Assembly (NCBI GenBank): GCA_907165275.2
Contig: OU015662.1
Location: forward strand, 5,897,501 to 5,961,500
Source: Zygaena filipendulae
Lineage: Eukaryota > Arthropoda > Insecta > Lepidoptera > Zygaenidae
DNA length: 64,000 bases
Reading direction: 5' to 3'
A program made the translations under genes and the position numbers. The notes under the pieces were generated by a model. It searched no databases, had not been told where the DNA came from, and was given only the letters and a program-made list of their open reading frames with translations. This document shows, piece by piece, positions 23,281 to 33,415 of this stretch; position 1 is the stretch's first letter; every line of letters begins with the position of its first letter.

Positions 23281-23956
23281 TAATAATAAACGGCAAAGCG
23301 CCTTATAACTATAATTTGCTTTTATTTAACTGCCGCAGCCGCGCCTGAAGGCAAGGGGAGCAAAATCACCGCAAACTCTACTAACGAGAGGCAATGATAA
23401 AAACACACGCACACGTTTGGTAATTTTAAACTTATTGAAGGCTCTGACTTTGAATTGAATCTCTTACGAGAATAACGAAAAGTAATAGCTCATTAATAAT
23501 ATGAATTAAATAACACCTAGGTACCCAAAAGAGGCATCCGAGATGAAATTCCTGAATGTAATCTGGAATTACAACATATAGCGTAAGAGATTTTTATCTT
23601 AGTCACTCTCTGAACAAATATCATATAGCGATTACTCACGCATATGTTGAGTCAAAACTCTGAAACCAAACACATAGGTGAATTTGGTGAGTAATAACTC
23701 TCATAATAAGTTTAAAAATTTGCAAGTAATTAAGATATTTGGTTTATGCATTATTTGCTTTTAAAAATCTACACAACTTCACTATACACTATCTAATAAA
23801 GGCGATGCCTTTTTTTTAAATAAACTGTATCAGCGTTAGGTAGAGTAATGATATTATGTATTTGTTTATATTGCCTTATACGTACAAGTACATAGTATAG
23901 TTTAATTGACACTTTAGAGATGTGATATAGTATTCGATATCGGAAGAATATCCGGT

Positions 23957-23972
23957 CGGTTATCGATAACCG
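23957..23972. promoter_or_regulatory. Perfect palindrome with DRE/CGATA core
   Basis: CGGTTATCGATAACCG is a 16-bp exact palindrome around TATCGATA, the word bound by DREF and related to the CGATA sites of BEAF-32 in Drosophila. Further CGATA/ATCGAT words at 24070-24095 make a cluster about 300 bp before exon 2. Confidence 0.4.
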
Positions 23973-24326
23973 TTAAGTTATACCACATTACTGATTCACA
24001 CACAAGTTCAGTGGACAATTAGCAAAGGCTGTCCACCTCTGGGGCGCAATGTATTTATTCATCGGATGTTCATCGATTACCATAATCGATAGTATCGCGC
24101 GTGCTGCATACTGTACAAGTGGCCTTTGGACAATTTCATTGATGAGATTCAACGAAAATTACTACCTACTCACTACTTTAAGTTTTTGAGCCTCCCCGCA
24201 ATCTGAAATCGGTTGGCCTTGTCCGACGTAAATTGAGATTTCAAACGTAATTTGCACCAAAAAAGAGGAATGTTCTCATTTTAATTTTGTTTTTGCTGAA
24301 ATCTTTATATTTTTTTTTTGTTGCAG

Positions 24327-24511
24327 AATACGTCAATCTTTGCGCGGCTGTGTGTCTCCTACTATTGGTCTGTAGTCTTTCGCAATCTTCAGCGGCACCG
24401 CACAAGAGTCGAAGCAGAATGGATAGACAGAAACGCGCCACGAGCACGGAAGAAAATCGGGAAAATCCTCTGTGGGGCAATCCCTGCGACTACAATGAAT
24501 CTAACGCAGAT
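24327..24511 (+). CDS. Exon 2: hydrophobic segment, furin site, mature N-terminus
   Basis: The acceptor is a long T tract plus TTGCAG; the donor is GAT|gtaagt in phase 0. The exon enters after codon position 1. It encodes YVNLCAAVCLLLLVCSLSQS-SAA, a signal-peptide or signal-anchor core, then PHKSRSRMDRQKR, ending in a furin-type RQKR, then ATSTEENRENPLWGNPCDYN-ESNAD with one Cys and one NES sequon. There is no in-frame ATG between the preceding stop and the hydrophobic core, so the start must lie in an upstream exon. Splitting the hydrophobic signal region from the start codon by a phase-1 intron is common in secreted cytokine genes. Confidence 0.85.
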
Positions 24512-24901
24512 GTAAGTAAACAAAAATATTATGCGGTCAGACTTCATACATATTATAATATGTCGTAATTGGCATAATATTGTATAATTTGGCCGTTTAC
24601 AAAGTTTATTAGTATTATTATGGTAGTTTGTATAATAGAAATTGAGTTTTGGTGGATATTTCGGGCATTAAAAATTAACTCTGTTCGGATAGTTTAAACC
24701 TTACCAAACCTAGAACTCCTGATAATCTAGATAGTGTGTCACATATACGTCATTGATTTGATGTCACAGTTAGTCCAGTGGTTAACGAACCTGATTGCTA
24801 CACCAGATATCATGGGTTCGATCCCCACATCAAATCAAGGTAGCACTAGGTGTACAGTAAACTTAAACGAACGTATTTTCAATTTCGTTCACTTTTTTCA
24901 G
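24512..24901 (+). other. Intron 2, holding a tRNA-derived SINE head
   Basis: 390 nt, gtaagt ... ttttttcag, phase 0. Confidence 0.85.
24758..24845 (+). repeat. tRNA-derived SINE head
   Basis: TTAGTCCAGTGGTTAACGAA (A-box side) and GGGTTCGATCC (B box, about 24814-24824) at tRNA-like spacing. It does not fold as a complete tRNA and sits inside an intron, so it is a retroposon head and not a tRNA gene. Confidence 0.6.
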
Positions 24902-25000
24902 ACAAAAATCACTATCCAATATTCGCCGTTACTTGCTGAGCAAGCAGCAGAACAAATAAGGCGTGTTGTGAGGTCAGCATCGGAATACCGAGACAGTGTT
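24902..25000 (+). CDS. Exon 3: first helix of the mature domain
   Basis: 33 codons between ttttttcag|A and GTGTT|gtaagt, phase 0 at both ends. Residues run TKITIQYSPLLAEQAAEQIR and on to RVVRSASEYRDSV, a long amphipathic helix with Leu/Ile/Val at helical spacing. There is no Cys. It joins in frame to exons 2 and 4. Confidence 0.9.
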
Positions 25001-25516
25001 GTAAGTATATTAAATATATATTGTTGTAGTATTTTCATAGATGCCTTGTAATTGTAGCTGTTACCTCTCGAGTACCGTGGCTTTCATTATTTCATTTGAT
25101 AGAATAAATTTAAGAGTCGAGACTATCTCCGTAGTATTTGCGTTCGCATTGTTATGCCCGCCGCGTCGCTCTAAATGAACGGACGAAGGCTGCAACCCAT
25201 CAATACTAAATAAAAATAAATACGTCATTACAGGCTCGCAGTTTAAAATGAATGAGTGTATGAATGAGTTTTAAAAACTATGGCATTCTAAATTTTAATG
25301 TTTTTTTTTTTAAACGTGAAATTTTCGCGTTAAATTCGACCCATTATGGATTCCGTACGAGTGCACTCTAGCGCCATTTTCTCACCGCGCGGGCGACGCG
25401 TAAGTAAGATCGTATCGTCGCAGGCGCCAGTTTTGTCTTTAGGAACGTCCGGCGCACGACGCTTCCTCTCGCCAGTACAAAATGTTTTATGTTGTTCAAT
25501 CGAAACTAAACTACGG

Positions 25517-25560
25517 CGAGCGTCTAATTAAAAATATGAAGATTTTTAATTAGACGCTCG
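25517..25560. repeat. Perfect 19-bp hairpin, 6-nt loop
   Basis: CGAGCGTCTAATTAAAAAT (25517-25535), loop ATGAAG, then its exact complement (25542-25560). The lack of any mismatch points to a young or selected structure. It is shorter than usual animal miRNA precursors. Confidence 0.9.
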
Positions 25561-27768
25561 TATTATCAATTATTGAGTGTTTTCTTATCTTTTATAACAA
25601 AGACTTCATTACTGGTCATGGTCGTTTGCGGAAATGGAAACGCCTCAACCTACATTCGTGGATTTATAAATCGTTCACGAATTATGAGAAACGATTGTTT
25701 GGCATGTTAATAAAGCGATTCATAATATGATAGTTCTCTCATTTCTGTCGTCTGAATAATTATTTCCGAATCGGAAGTAGGTAAGGTGGCTCGATCGACG
25801 CACAGTAATGCGTGGTCGTTGCCGTGTCTCGAATCGTTTATGGATGACTCTTCCATGCAGAGTGCGTCCGTGTGGTTCGTTCAATACGAACACTGTTCAT
25901 TTCTAGTGCAGTTCAACAATATTATTGATTGTATAAGATTCAGATGGACGGTGAAAAGGGAACAATGGGTGAGCGGGTACGACTCGCGGACTCTCGGTGG
26001 CATAGTAATAGGCTCGCCAGTCGTAACGTAACGACGGCGACGTCCTGTCCCCTGCCTCCGCGTCGTAAAACCACATTATCGACTCACAGTAGCCGGAACG
26101 AACTACAGGACGGTGCGCGTACGCATCGAATACTGATTGCGCATTAGTATTGCTCGGCACACCTGCCCGCCGATGTGTCTTCGATTTTTTTTTCTTCTGT
26201 CTCTCCCCTAATGTCGGTCATTCGCTGCTAATGTGTCATATTTTATTGCAATTCATATATGTACTGATTCGCTTATTACTGACATTCATGAAGGATCTCT
26301 GTACCTCATTTCAATTCGCCTCCTAATATCATTTAGTCCTGAAAATGTTATTGCTCTGAATTTTGAAATAATGGGCAATGAAATGTAGAAAGTAATATTC
26401 ATAAACAAAATGTAGCAAAGAATACATGAAAGTGGCCAGTAATGGAAAATATTTCGTTGTTTCGACCGAGTGAATTTTAAGAATTCCTCGAGAGCTCCGG
26501 GTGGAAAATGCTTTCTTACAAGACGTCTACTCCCCATAAAATCTTCCTGTTGAATATCACATTCATAGGTAGTTTTAGAGATTCCATGATTAGTGAGTGC
26601 AATGGTATTTAGTTTATATAAATGAATCAAACATCACACTAAGATCAATAACACCTGTTAAAAGATGATTTTTTTTAAATTCGATTTATGATTGAGTCAT
26701 TGCAAATGAGCATCTATTTGCCTTTTGACAATAATTGCATTGAAGTAACTGTTTATTATCTATTAATCATGAGAAACACAATCAAAAAGACACATTACTT
26801 GACAGATAAAAGGAGAATTATGAGTAACATTATGACGATAGGTATACTACCGCAGGTATATTTACGTATATTTGGATCGCCACACCTGTCGTCAACCCAT
26901 TCTGTGAGCACTAAACAAAACTGGCGTGTTGTACTAAGAACGCAATAATAAATTCAACGAACTCTACCGGTACTGTGTGACTGCGCACTCGCCACCGTGT
27001 GAACGTTTCGTAATATACCTTAGCTTTTTACCTCTCTTAAAAAGTATCTCATTACATTTTAAAACGGATTCTTTTGTTTCTGCATGTAGTAAAAAGTTTC
27101 AGTATAAAAGTCACTTAATATACGACATTTAAAAAATAAACGGAACTAGATAGGATATCTACTATTGACGTGGGTTATTCCAGAGATGTTGTTTTATAAC
27201 GTCACACAGTTCATATCTCGATAGCATAGAATGTCATAAACATCGAATAGATATTGTATAACATACAATATATTTTGTACAATAATTGTACGTACATAGC
27301 GCAGTACATGTAGGTAGAGTTGTTCGTACCGGCGACAGGCTGTCTGCTGTTGCGATCGTACGTGTGTTGTAAATACATGAAGTTGATATTGAGCATGAGT
27401 GGGTGCATGTTTACTTGATAAGCTTCCGACGTTTGAAGCTAGGCATTCGGATGCTATGTCATCGAATATCATGAGCGATGGCCGAGCCCACCCATGAGTA
27501 TTCCAAATGCAAACATTGTGTTTTATTTACTCATATCAATGCTTAATTAATAAATAAATTTTCTCTAATTTTATCATGCCAGTCAGGTCATGGGAAGCAG
27601 ATTAGTTATTTAACTTAGAACTTTTAACTTCACTAATCGAAGATAGGAGTTGGATCGGGCTGTTTTTGCCATTATTTTGATTCAGTTTATATGAAGCTGC
27701 CGATTTACAATTTTTTTAATCATTTGAATCTTTCAAATCAAAGTAGGTAAAGGTAGTTCAATAGATTA

Positions 27769-27802
27769 AACACAATTGTATACTTCTGTATACAATTGTG
27801 TT
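27769..27802. repeat. Perfect 15-bp hairpin, 4-nt loop
   Basis: AACACAATTGTATAC, loop TTCT, then the exact complement. Its flanks (ttaa / ctgtttaa) are also roughly symmetric. Confidence 0.85.
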
Positions 27803-28787
27803 CTGTTTAATTTTATTAGGTATTACGAAATATCTAGTTTGTTTTCTGATGAAATCAAATAAGACGTAGGTACTTAGGTATTGAGTAATGGTAGGTACTC
27901 ATACTATCTACTCACAATGTTTATTTAGGTTACAATATAGTCTAAATATAAGTGGATATTCGGAAATAATGGTGTGATAATAATATTATTATAGTGCAAA
28001 TAAGTATGTCCACCGGACGCACACCTGTGAGCTACGTGGCCAAGAGTCTGTCACAAACATTTGTACTTTTGACAACACAAGCACATTCCATCGCTTTAAT
28101 AGTGTCGTTACATTCCAAATGCATACCTACTACTCAAATCTTCAGAATATAATTTTTGGTGTAAATCAATGATAGAATCAGATCAGATAACTCCCAGCAA
28201 TATCATTTTTGCAATCAGAATACCTATAGAATTTCGAATGCTCAACGATATTTTTAATTGGTCGGTTATTGTTACGTGGATATAACAATATTATGTTGTA
28301 GTGTGGCCAGTAACAAAAAGAGACGTGTAATTTTCTATTACACGGCGTGCTTGCATCTGCCACCTAAACCTGTGAATGTGCCAAAGGCATTTGAACTCTA
28401 CGCGTGTTTGTCTACGCTAAGTTTTTGATTACGACTCGCTTGTCACGTATGCTCGACTGAAGTGTCAAATTTTTATGTCCAAATAGTTTAGTATACAGCG
28501 CGTCTGCTGGCTTGCACCCGCAATCTCATCTTTCACACAACCTTGACTGACCCATAAATTTATTCGCTGATTACATTGTACTCGTGCTGTTAAACGAATC
28601 CTTCTTCCTACTATCCTACTTTGTGGAAGTTTGTGAAAATGTTTGGATATTTGTTTCTCAATTACGCATTCATTTACTGTCTTATATTATTTATTGGTTA
28701 TCAAAGGGAATCCTTAAAATTCACTCGTTCTAATTAGTAAGCGATTCTATCTTTACATTCTTTTATCTTAAAATTCTTTATAAATAG

Positions 28788-29115
28788 GCATGTTGACTAA
28801 TTTTTATTTTTTAGTCCGTCTTGTAGATTATTAAAAAATATTGGACACGTATTTTTTCTTTTTTTACTTAATCAAAAAATAACGGCGATATATTGAGTTG
28901 AAATTTCGCATGACGTCACTATTCTGACGGTTTGTATGTCGGTTTTAGTGGTTAGTGACGTCACGACCCCCTCATCCTAAACTTTAATGCGCTTTATCTC
29001 TGTATATTTTAATTTATTTGAAAAAGCAAAAAAATACGTGTCTATTGTTTTTTTATTTTCAAACTGACGGACTAATTAGAATTTTGATTTTTAAAAGTAG
29101 TCCACATCCCCATTC
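28788..29115 (+). mobile_element. Palindromic MITE, copy 2, inside intron 3
   Basis: Same 325-bp element as at 5395. It starts GGCATGTTGACTAATTTTT and ends AGTAGTCCACATCCCCATTC. It carries two perfect TGACGTCA palindromes (28911-28918 and 28956-28963). It lies in an intron of the cytokine-like gene, so it adds CRE-type sites to the locus. Confidence 0.85.
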
Positions 29116-29619
29116 TTTTTATATCATCACACACTATAAATAAAAAAATATTTAAAAAGGCACATTTTAGAAAATCAATATTTAAGCGAATACGTTAGAG
29201 TTAGGTACGAATATGCATATCTCCAAAATTCTCAAAGAGACGACGTAGGATATCACCGTAACTCAATTAATTGTTCATATAAAATTAACACAAATATTTT
29301 GAAAAAATAAAAGTTAAAGCTTGCTAAGATTATTTGACAAAGCAATGTTCCACGGACTGCACTGGCGATAATGGACAAGTTCTAGGGGAACTATACACGT
29401 AATTTAGAGTATGGCTCGGTGTCTTATGGTTCAAATCAAATTGGTTCTGCGTTCACGTGCGCAACGTATATACCTACGTGATTTCGAGAAACGATCTATA
29501 AGTGGGAAGAGTGAACCTACGTATCGATACGTAGGCGTATTAGTTTAATTTGTCGACTCTATTATAAACAGGAAATTAACAGCTTTCCCTAATTAGGTAG
29601 GTAGGTATATGAAATGAAA

Positions 29620-29820
29620 TATAAGAAACGGATAAATTCTTCTAATATTACAAATGTAAAGTTTGTGTGTGTTGATACTACTAATCATGCAAAACCGCGT
29701 GAATGGATTTGAAAGAAATTCGGCACACGATTTATTACCTGGATTAACACATAAGATAGGTACTTCCTTTCCCGGGGAACTTTGAAATGATCTTGGGAGA
29801 GACCGCAGGGAACAGCTACA
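29620..29820 (-). repeat. Dispersed CCGCGG-core repeat in intron 3
   Basis: Minus copy from 'tctaatattacaaatgtaaa' through 'attaacacataagataggta' to 'gaccgcagggaacagcta'; moderately diverged. Confidence 0.65.
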
Positions 29821-30364
29821 CAAATCAACAGAAGAACAAAAATTGATCCATATAATCTATATCTATATGTTATGTCTATCTATAAGAATAAAATTATAGT
29901 GTCTGTTTGTAATTCCAAATTAACAGCTTTTCACTAAATGCATATGAAAGTATAAACGGTACTTTATAAAACAATAAATTTTTAAATTTTTTGTTGGCCT
30001 GTCTGTCTGTTTGTTCCGGCTCATTTGAAAGATGGCAGATCCATGCCATGGCAGATTCCTGCGGGAATTCCGAAACACTACGGGTAGGCATTTGTCGGTA
30101 AACTCAGGACCTTATAATATGCGGTACTAATAGAGATTTCTGTCCTATGAACTGATGACGTGGACTCATCTTCCGCTCGTTTGTTTTTCCTGAAAGCTAA
30201 TAATCGAAGTTATTTTTGTCGTTCAAGGAAAACGAGGAGATAGTAATCGTTTATTATTAGTTGAGTCATGTTTATAATGTTGGTACCTACCCTATAAAAG
30301 TGGTCAAAACATGTATAATAGTAATATTATTTAATATAAATATGGTATAACTGTATTGTTGCAG

Positions 30365-30523
30365 GCCTCCCGTCATAGTTATAAGAGCTTCGATCTGTTG
30401 CTGCAAACCTGGAAGGGACAGAAATACCTTCGCGACAGGGGCGAATGGTTCCGCGATGAGATTCTTCCAGAAGAAAAAGTTATCTTCAAGCCCATATCTG
30501 ATGAATACTTGACTCAGTTAATG
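30365..30523 (+). CDS. Exon 4: helical segment with Trp-containing motifs
   Basis: 53 codons between ttgttgcag|GCC and TTAATG|gtaagt, phase 0 at both ends. The start ASRHSYKSFDLLLQTWKGQK continues the first helix. Then come YLRDRGEWFRDEILPEEKV, an acidic/basic amphipathic stretch, and IFKPISDEYLTQLM, which starts the next helix. Codon use is mixed and GC-rich compared with the introns. No known domain motif was recognised. Confidence 0.92.
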
Positions 30524-31270
30524 GTAAGTTAAAAGTTCATAATATTAATAACTAGGCGTGCAGTGCGGTTTCACCTGTCACTGCGGTTTCACCTGCGTTA
30601 ATTTGGGAGTTTTGGCGGGAACTCTGTGAAATCCTTTCTTAGCTGACGTCTCTTAGCTATAAATTATCTACCTGCCAAATTTCAGTTTCGTAAGTCAAGT
30701 AGTTTTCGAAATTTCGTGTTTAGCATTGAGTCATTGACCTTTCGCTGTTTCTTTGACTAAAGTAGCTGTTTCACCGCAATTTCGTAAATTTCCCGATGAA
30801 TTCCTTGTTCCATGCAAGATAAAAAATATGCTATGCTACTTAGGAACACTATATCTATCAGTGAAAGAATATTCAGGATCGGTTTATTTGTTACAAATAT
30901 TACCTCTTACCCTTGCCTCCTACAGACAAGCTTTATTCGTTTTTATTATCAGTACGAGTACCTATATAGATTATTATTATACCTCTACGTCACGAGTACG
31001 AAGAGCATAATCAATTGGCGGCACATTCGTTGGTGCCGAAACGTGCATCCGCAACAATTTTTCAATCGATTTCAACGAAACGACTTCGTCGGTGGCTCCC
31101 ATTGTTAGCACCGACTATCACTTACGTGAGAACAATCGTTTTGCAACTAAGATATGGCTCAATTATGTGTATAAACAATGTTTGAATTAGGATGATGCAC
31201 GATACACAATCGTTTTTCATTCATTTTAACGAACAAAGGTTACTAGTGTGTTATATTCTCTTGTTCGCAG
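30524..31270 (+). other. Intron 4
   Basis: 747 nt, gtaagt ... gttcgcag, phase 0. It contains a relic of the CCGCGG-core repeat at about 30555-30760 (the 'tgcggtttcacctg' block twice) and nothing else recognised. Confidence 0.85.
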
Positions 31271-31453
31271 GGCAAGATCAAAGTGGATAACGAGATTTTG
31301 CCGCGAATGTATAAAAGTCTGAAGCTGATTGTTGCTTCGTTGCACGAATTCAGCAACTACCTGTCCACCGACAACGTCGCTCCCGATGACACGTTGAAAG
31401 ACAACATTTATAACACGATGCGCAGAGTGTGCCAGATTCTGTGCCAGTTTAAT
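31271..31453 (+). CDS. Exon 5: two helices with a CxxxC pair
   Basis: 61 codons between ttgttcgcag|GGC and TTTAAT|gtaagt, phase 0. GKIKVDNEILPRMYKSLKLI and VASLHEFSNYL form a long hydrophobic-heptad helix. A loop STDNVAPDDT follows, then LKDNIYNTMRRVCQILCQFN, a helix with Cys residues four apart on one face. Pairing of one of these with the single N-terminal Cys would staple the bundle, which is an inference. The minus-strand open frame over this exon is a shadow. Confidence 0.93.
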
Positions 31454-32010
31454 GTAAGTGTTATAATACAAATCGTTTCCTATTCTATACTATACTACTT
31501 CATCCTGCTCTAACAAATAACTTACTACAATGTGAAATTGGACATAGATAAGCCACATTGGAGAAATTTTGATTAAATTGTGTTTTAAAATTACATTGCC
31601 ATTTTGTATCAACATTTTTTTATGTTCAACATCTTGTTGGTATTTTAACAATGTAATAAGGTAAACATATAATTAAAAAAAACGTCCTATAACTCTCAAT
31701 AAAGTATTCTGTATCATAACTTAATTTTGTGGGTTAGCAAATTATTGCTAATCGGCATCCAATTATACCTACTGAGATTTGAAAAGTATTCACTTTCAAA
31801 ACTCCCTCAGAAACTCTTTTTATCGGTATGAGAGTGTCATAATTTTTTTTTTGTATCGGTTCAGCGGTTACCAAGATACCCCTTACAATTTCCTACAAAC
31901 AAACGAACATTTCCTTTTTATATATATTTTGTATCTCAATTTAAGTTGAAGTAGTTTCGGCTCTACGTTTACAAGTCAGTGTGCTCATACTATTTTTATG
32001 TTTGTTACAG
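31454..32010 (+). other. Intron 5, with a repeat shared with 62.8-62.95 kb
   Basis: 557 nt, gtaagt ... tttgttacag, phase 0. From about 31541 to 31690 it matches, in opposite orientation, the right part of the element at 62310-63040 (aattggacatagataagc, cacattggagaaattttg, aacaatgtaataaggtaaa). Confidence 0.85.
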
Positions 32011-32181
32011 ACTATATTAGAGAGTCGTAAACTACCAGTGCTGCCGTTGTTGGACTCTGAGGTGCCCAAAGTGAATGTGAACAACAAGTCGGAAATGGAA
32101 GTCCTCATTTACAGAGACACCCTCAACTATTTGGAGTATCTCGAACAGGTGTTCCGGAAGATGGCCGAAACGAAGGTTTAG
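32011..32181 (+). CDS. Exon 6: C-terminal helix and stop
   Basis: 56 codons plus TAG after the acceptor tttgttacag, phase 0. TILESRKLPVLPLLDSEVPK is a Pro-rich connector. VNVNNKSEME carries an NKS sequon. VLIYRDTLNYLEYLEQVFRK then MAETKV is a strongly amphipathic final helix (Leu/Ile/Tyr/Val/Phe on one face), as expected for the last helix of a helical cytokine. Codon use and composition match exons 3-5. Confidence 0.93.
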   Translation, partial: TILESRKLPVLPLLDSEVPKVNVNNKSEMEVLIYRDTLNYLEYLEQVFRKMAETKV

Positions 32182-33415
32182 ACCGACTCGGTTGTGCTAA
32201 ATATAATTAATATAAAGACTTTTGTCAGAAATAACAGACCTACACGAGCGTTTTACATTTTATCATTTTTATTTATTGTACTTAACTGTTGGTGCTTATA
32301 AAAACCGAACAAAATGAAACGATTCATGTTGCACGGTTGCTCACACGTCTCAGTTGTTTAGTTTTAGTTCAATTACATGTTATACATATTGTATTACGGC
32401 TGCTATATATGCTCTTACATAATTGTAATTATATAGAATAATTGTATTTGGCTGTAATTTGTTTTTTTTTTTCGAACACTACTCGAATTTGCCATCATAT
32501 TGCCATTCTTCTTTGGAATGTTAGTTCCTTAAATATTTTCATTTATTATTTTGTGTAAATAGGTGATGAATTTAAAATGTATTATTTATTGTATTTAATA
32601 GAAATCGGAACAATCTAAATTTTCCAATAGGTAGTCCTAGTCAAGGTAACTTATTTATTAAACATAACTGTAGTTTTTATTTAACGCTGTTCCGGTTTCC
32701 CAATAACTTATAATTGTAATTTTTCGATAAATAGGTACATATTATAACGAGGACTGAAGAAAATTCGCTTAGTCTTGTCGGACTGCCACGTTAGAGACGT
32801 AGCGTAGAGGTTGCTTATTATTCCTACAGGTGTCGTTTTAGATTACGACTTCGCCACTGAACTAGCTATCTATAACTATTTGTGAATCAAACTAACATCT
32901 TTTTAATCGACTTCCTAAAAAGGAGGAGGTTCTCAATTCGACGCGTATGTTTTTTTTTTTTTTAATTTTTTTTTTATAAACGAATGAACCACCTACAGTG
33001 CTACATAGGTGGTTAGTTCTATAGGAAAAAATATAATCAAAAGCAAAATAACTGTTTTTTTTTTCTTGATATTTACAATTAACTTTATAGAGCGTTTTTG
33101 TTGCACTTTGTGGAAAAATTCATGATTCGATAACAGAAAAGCGGCCATCTTATCCAGAAAAAAATTGTCTCTATCCAAGCTTTTTCGGCTGTTTGTCTTT
33201 ACTGTCTATCATAAATAATTTATTTCACGCGATCTTGATTAAATTCTTGTCATGTAATCTGAATCGCGATCAATAGCTACTTCATTAGTTTTAATTTCTT
33301 TGTTAACTATTTATATTCCCGTCGGTAATCGAATGAGACGAATTCATAGCTTTAACTTTACTAATAGTTTTGTTAATTATTACCGTAAAGAATAAAGCCA
33401 GTGTATTTATAATGT
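32182..33415 (+). promoter_or_regulatory. 3' UTR with AU-rich elements and poly(A) signal
   Basis: It runs from the stop codon to AATAAA at 33391-33396, followed by a GT-rich stretch (gtgtatttataatgt). Three exact TTATTTATT nonamers lie at 32269-32277, 32582-32590 and 32651-32659. In animals this is the class of element that drives fast mRNA decay of cytokine messages. The background is AT-rich, so enrichment needs testing. A scrap of the ACTTCC-type repeat lies at 32903-32960. Confidence 0.55.
32903..32962 (+). repeat. Fragment of CGACTTCC-ended repeat in the 3' UTR
   Basis: 'taatcgacttcctaaaaagg', 'aggaggttctcaattcgacg' and a T-run match the left ends at 39757 and 61530. Confidence 0.7.

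Larger units (their letters stand above)
18974..24326 (+). other. Intron 1 (proposed), with GC-richer islands
   Basis: About 5.35 kb between the proposed phase-1 donor and acceptor. Up to 21.5 kb it is plain AT-rich DNA. GC-rich islands follow at about 21565-21665, 21825-22110, 22260-22520 and 22920-23280, then a cluster of CGATA words at 23957-24095. No exon in these islands has clear splice sites on both sides. They may be regulatory. Confidence 0.45.
25001..30364 (+). other. Intron 3 with repeats, hairpins and GC-rich stretches
   Basis: 5,364 nt, gtaagt ... ttgttgcag, phase 0. It holds a GC-rich stretch at 25320-25560 ending in a perfect hairpin, another at 25780-26160, a perfect 15-bp hairpin at 27769-27802, a MITE (28788-29115) and CCGCGG-core repeat relics (29620-29820 and about 30050). 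Frames open in the GC-rich stretches lack splice sites on both sides. Confidence 0.8.

Noticed and set aside
24758..24845. tRNA gene
   Set aside because: A and B boxes are present, but acceptor and anticodon stems do not pair, and the copy lies in an intron; it is a SINE head. The same reasoning applies at 45650, 47700 and 60688.
25346..25531. 61-codon ORF in intron 3
   Set aside because: Arg/Ser-rich translation of a GC-rich stretch; its end is the arm of a perfect hairpin.
31226..31471. Minus-strand ORF over exon 5
   Set aside because: Shadow of the spliced plus-strand exon, which has consensus splice sites and joins in frame on both sides.
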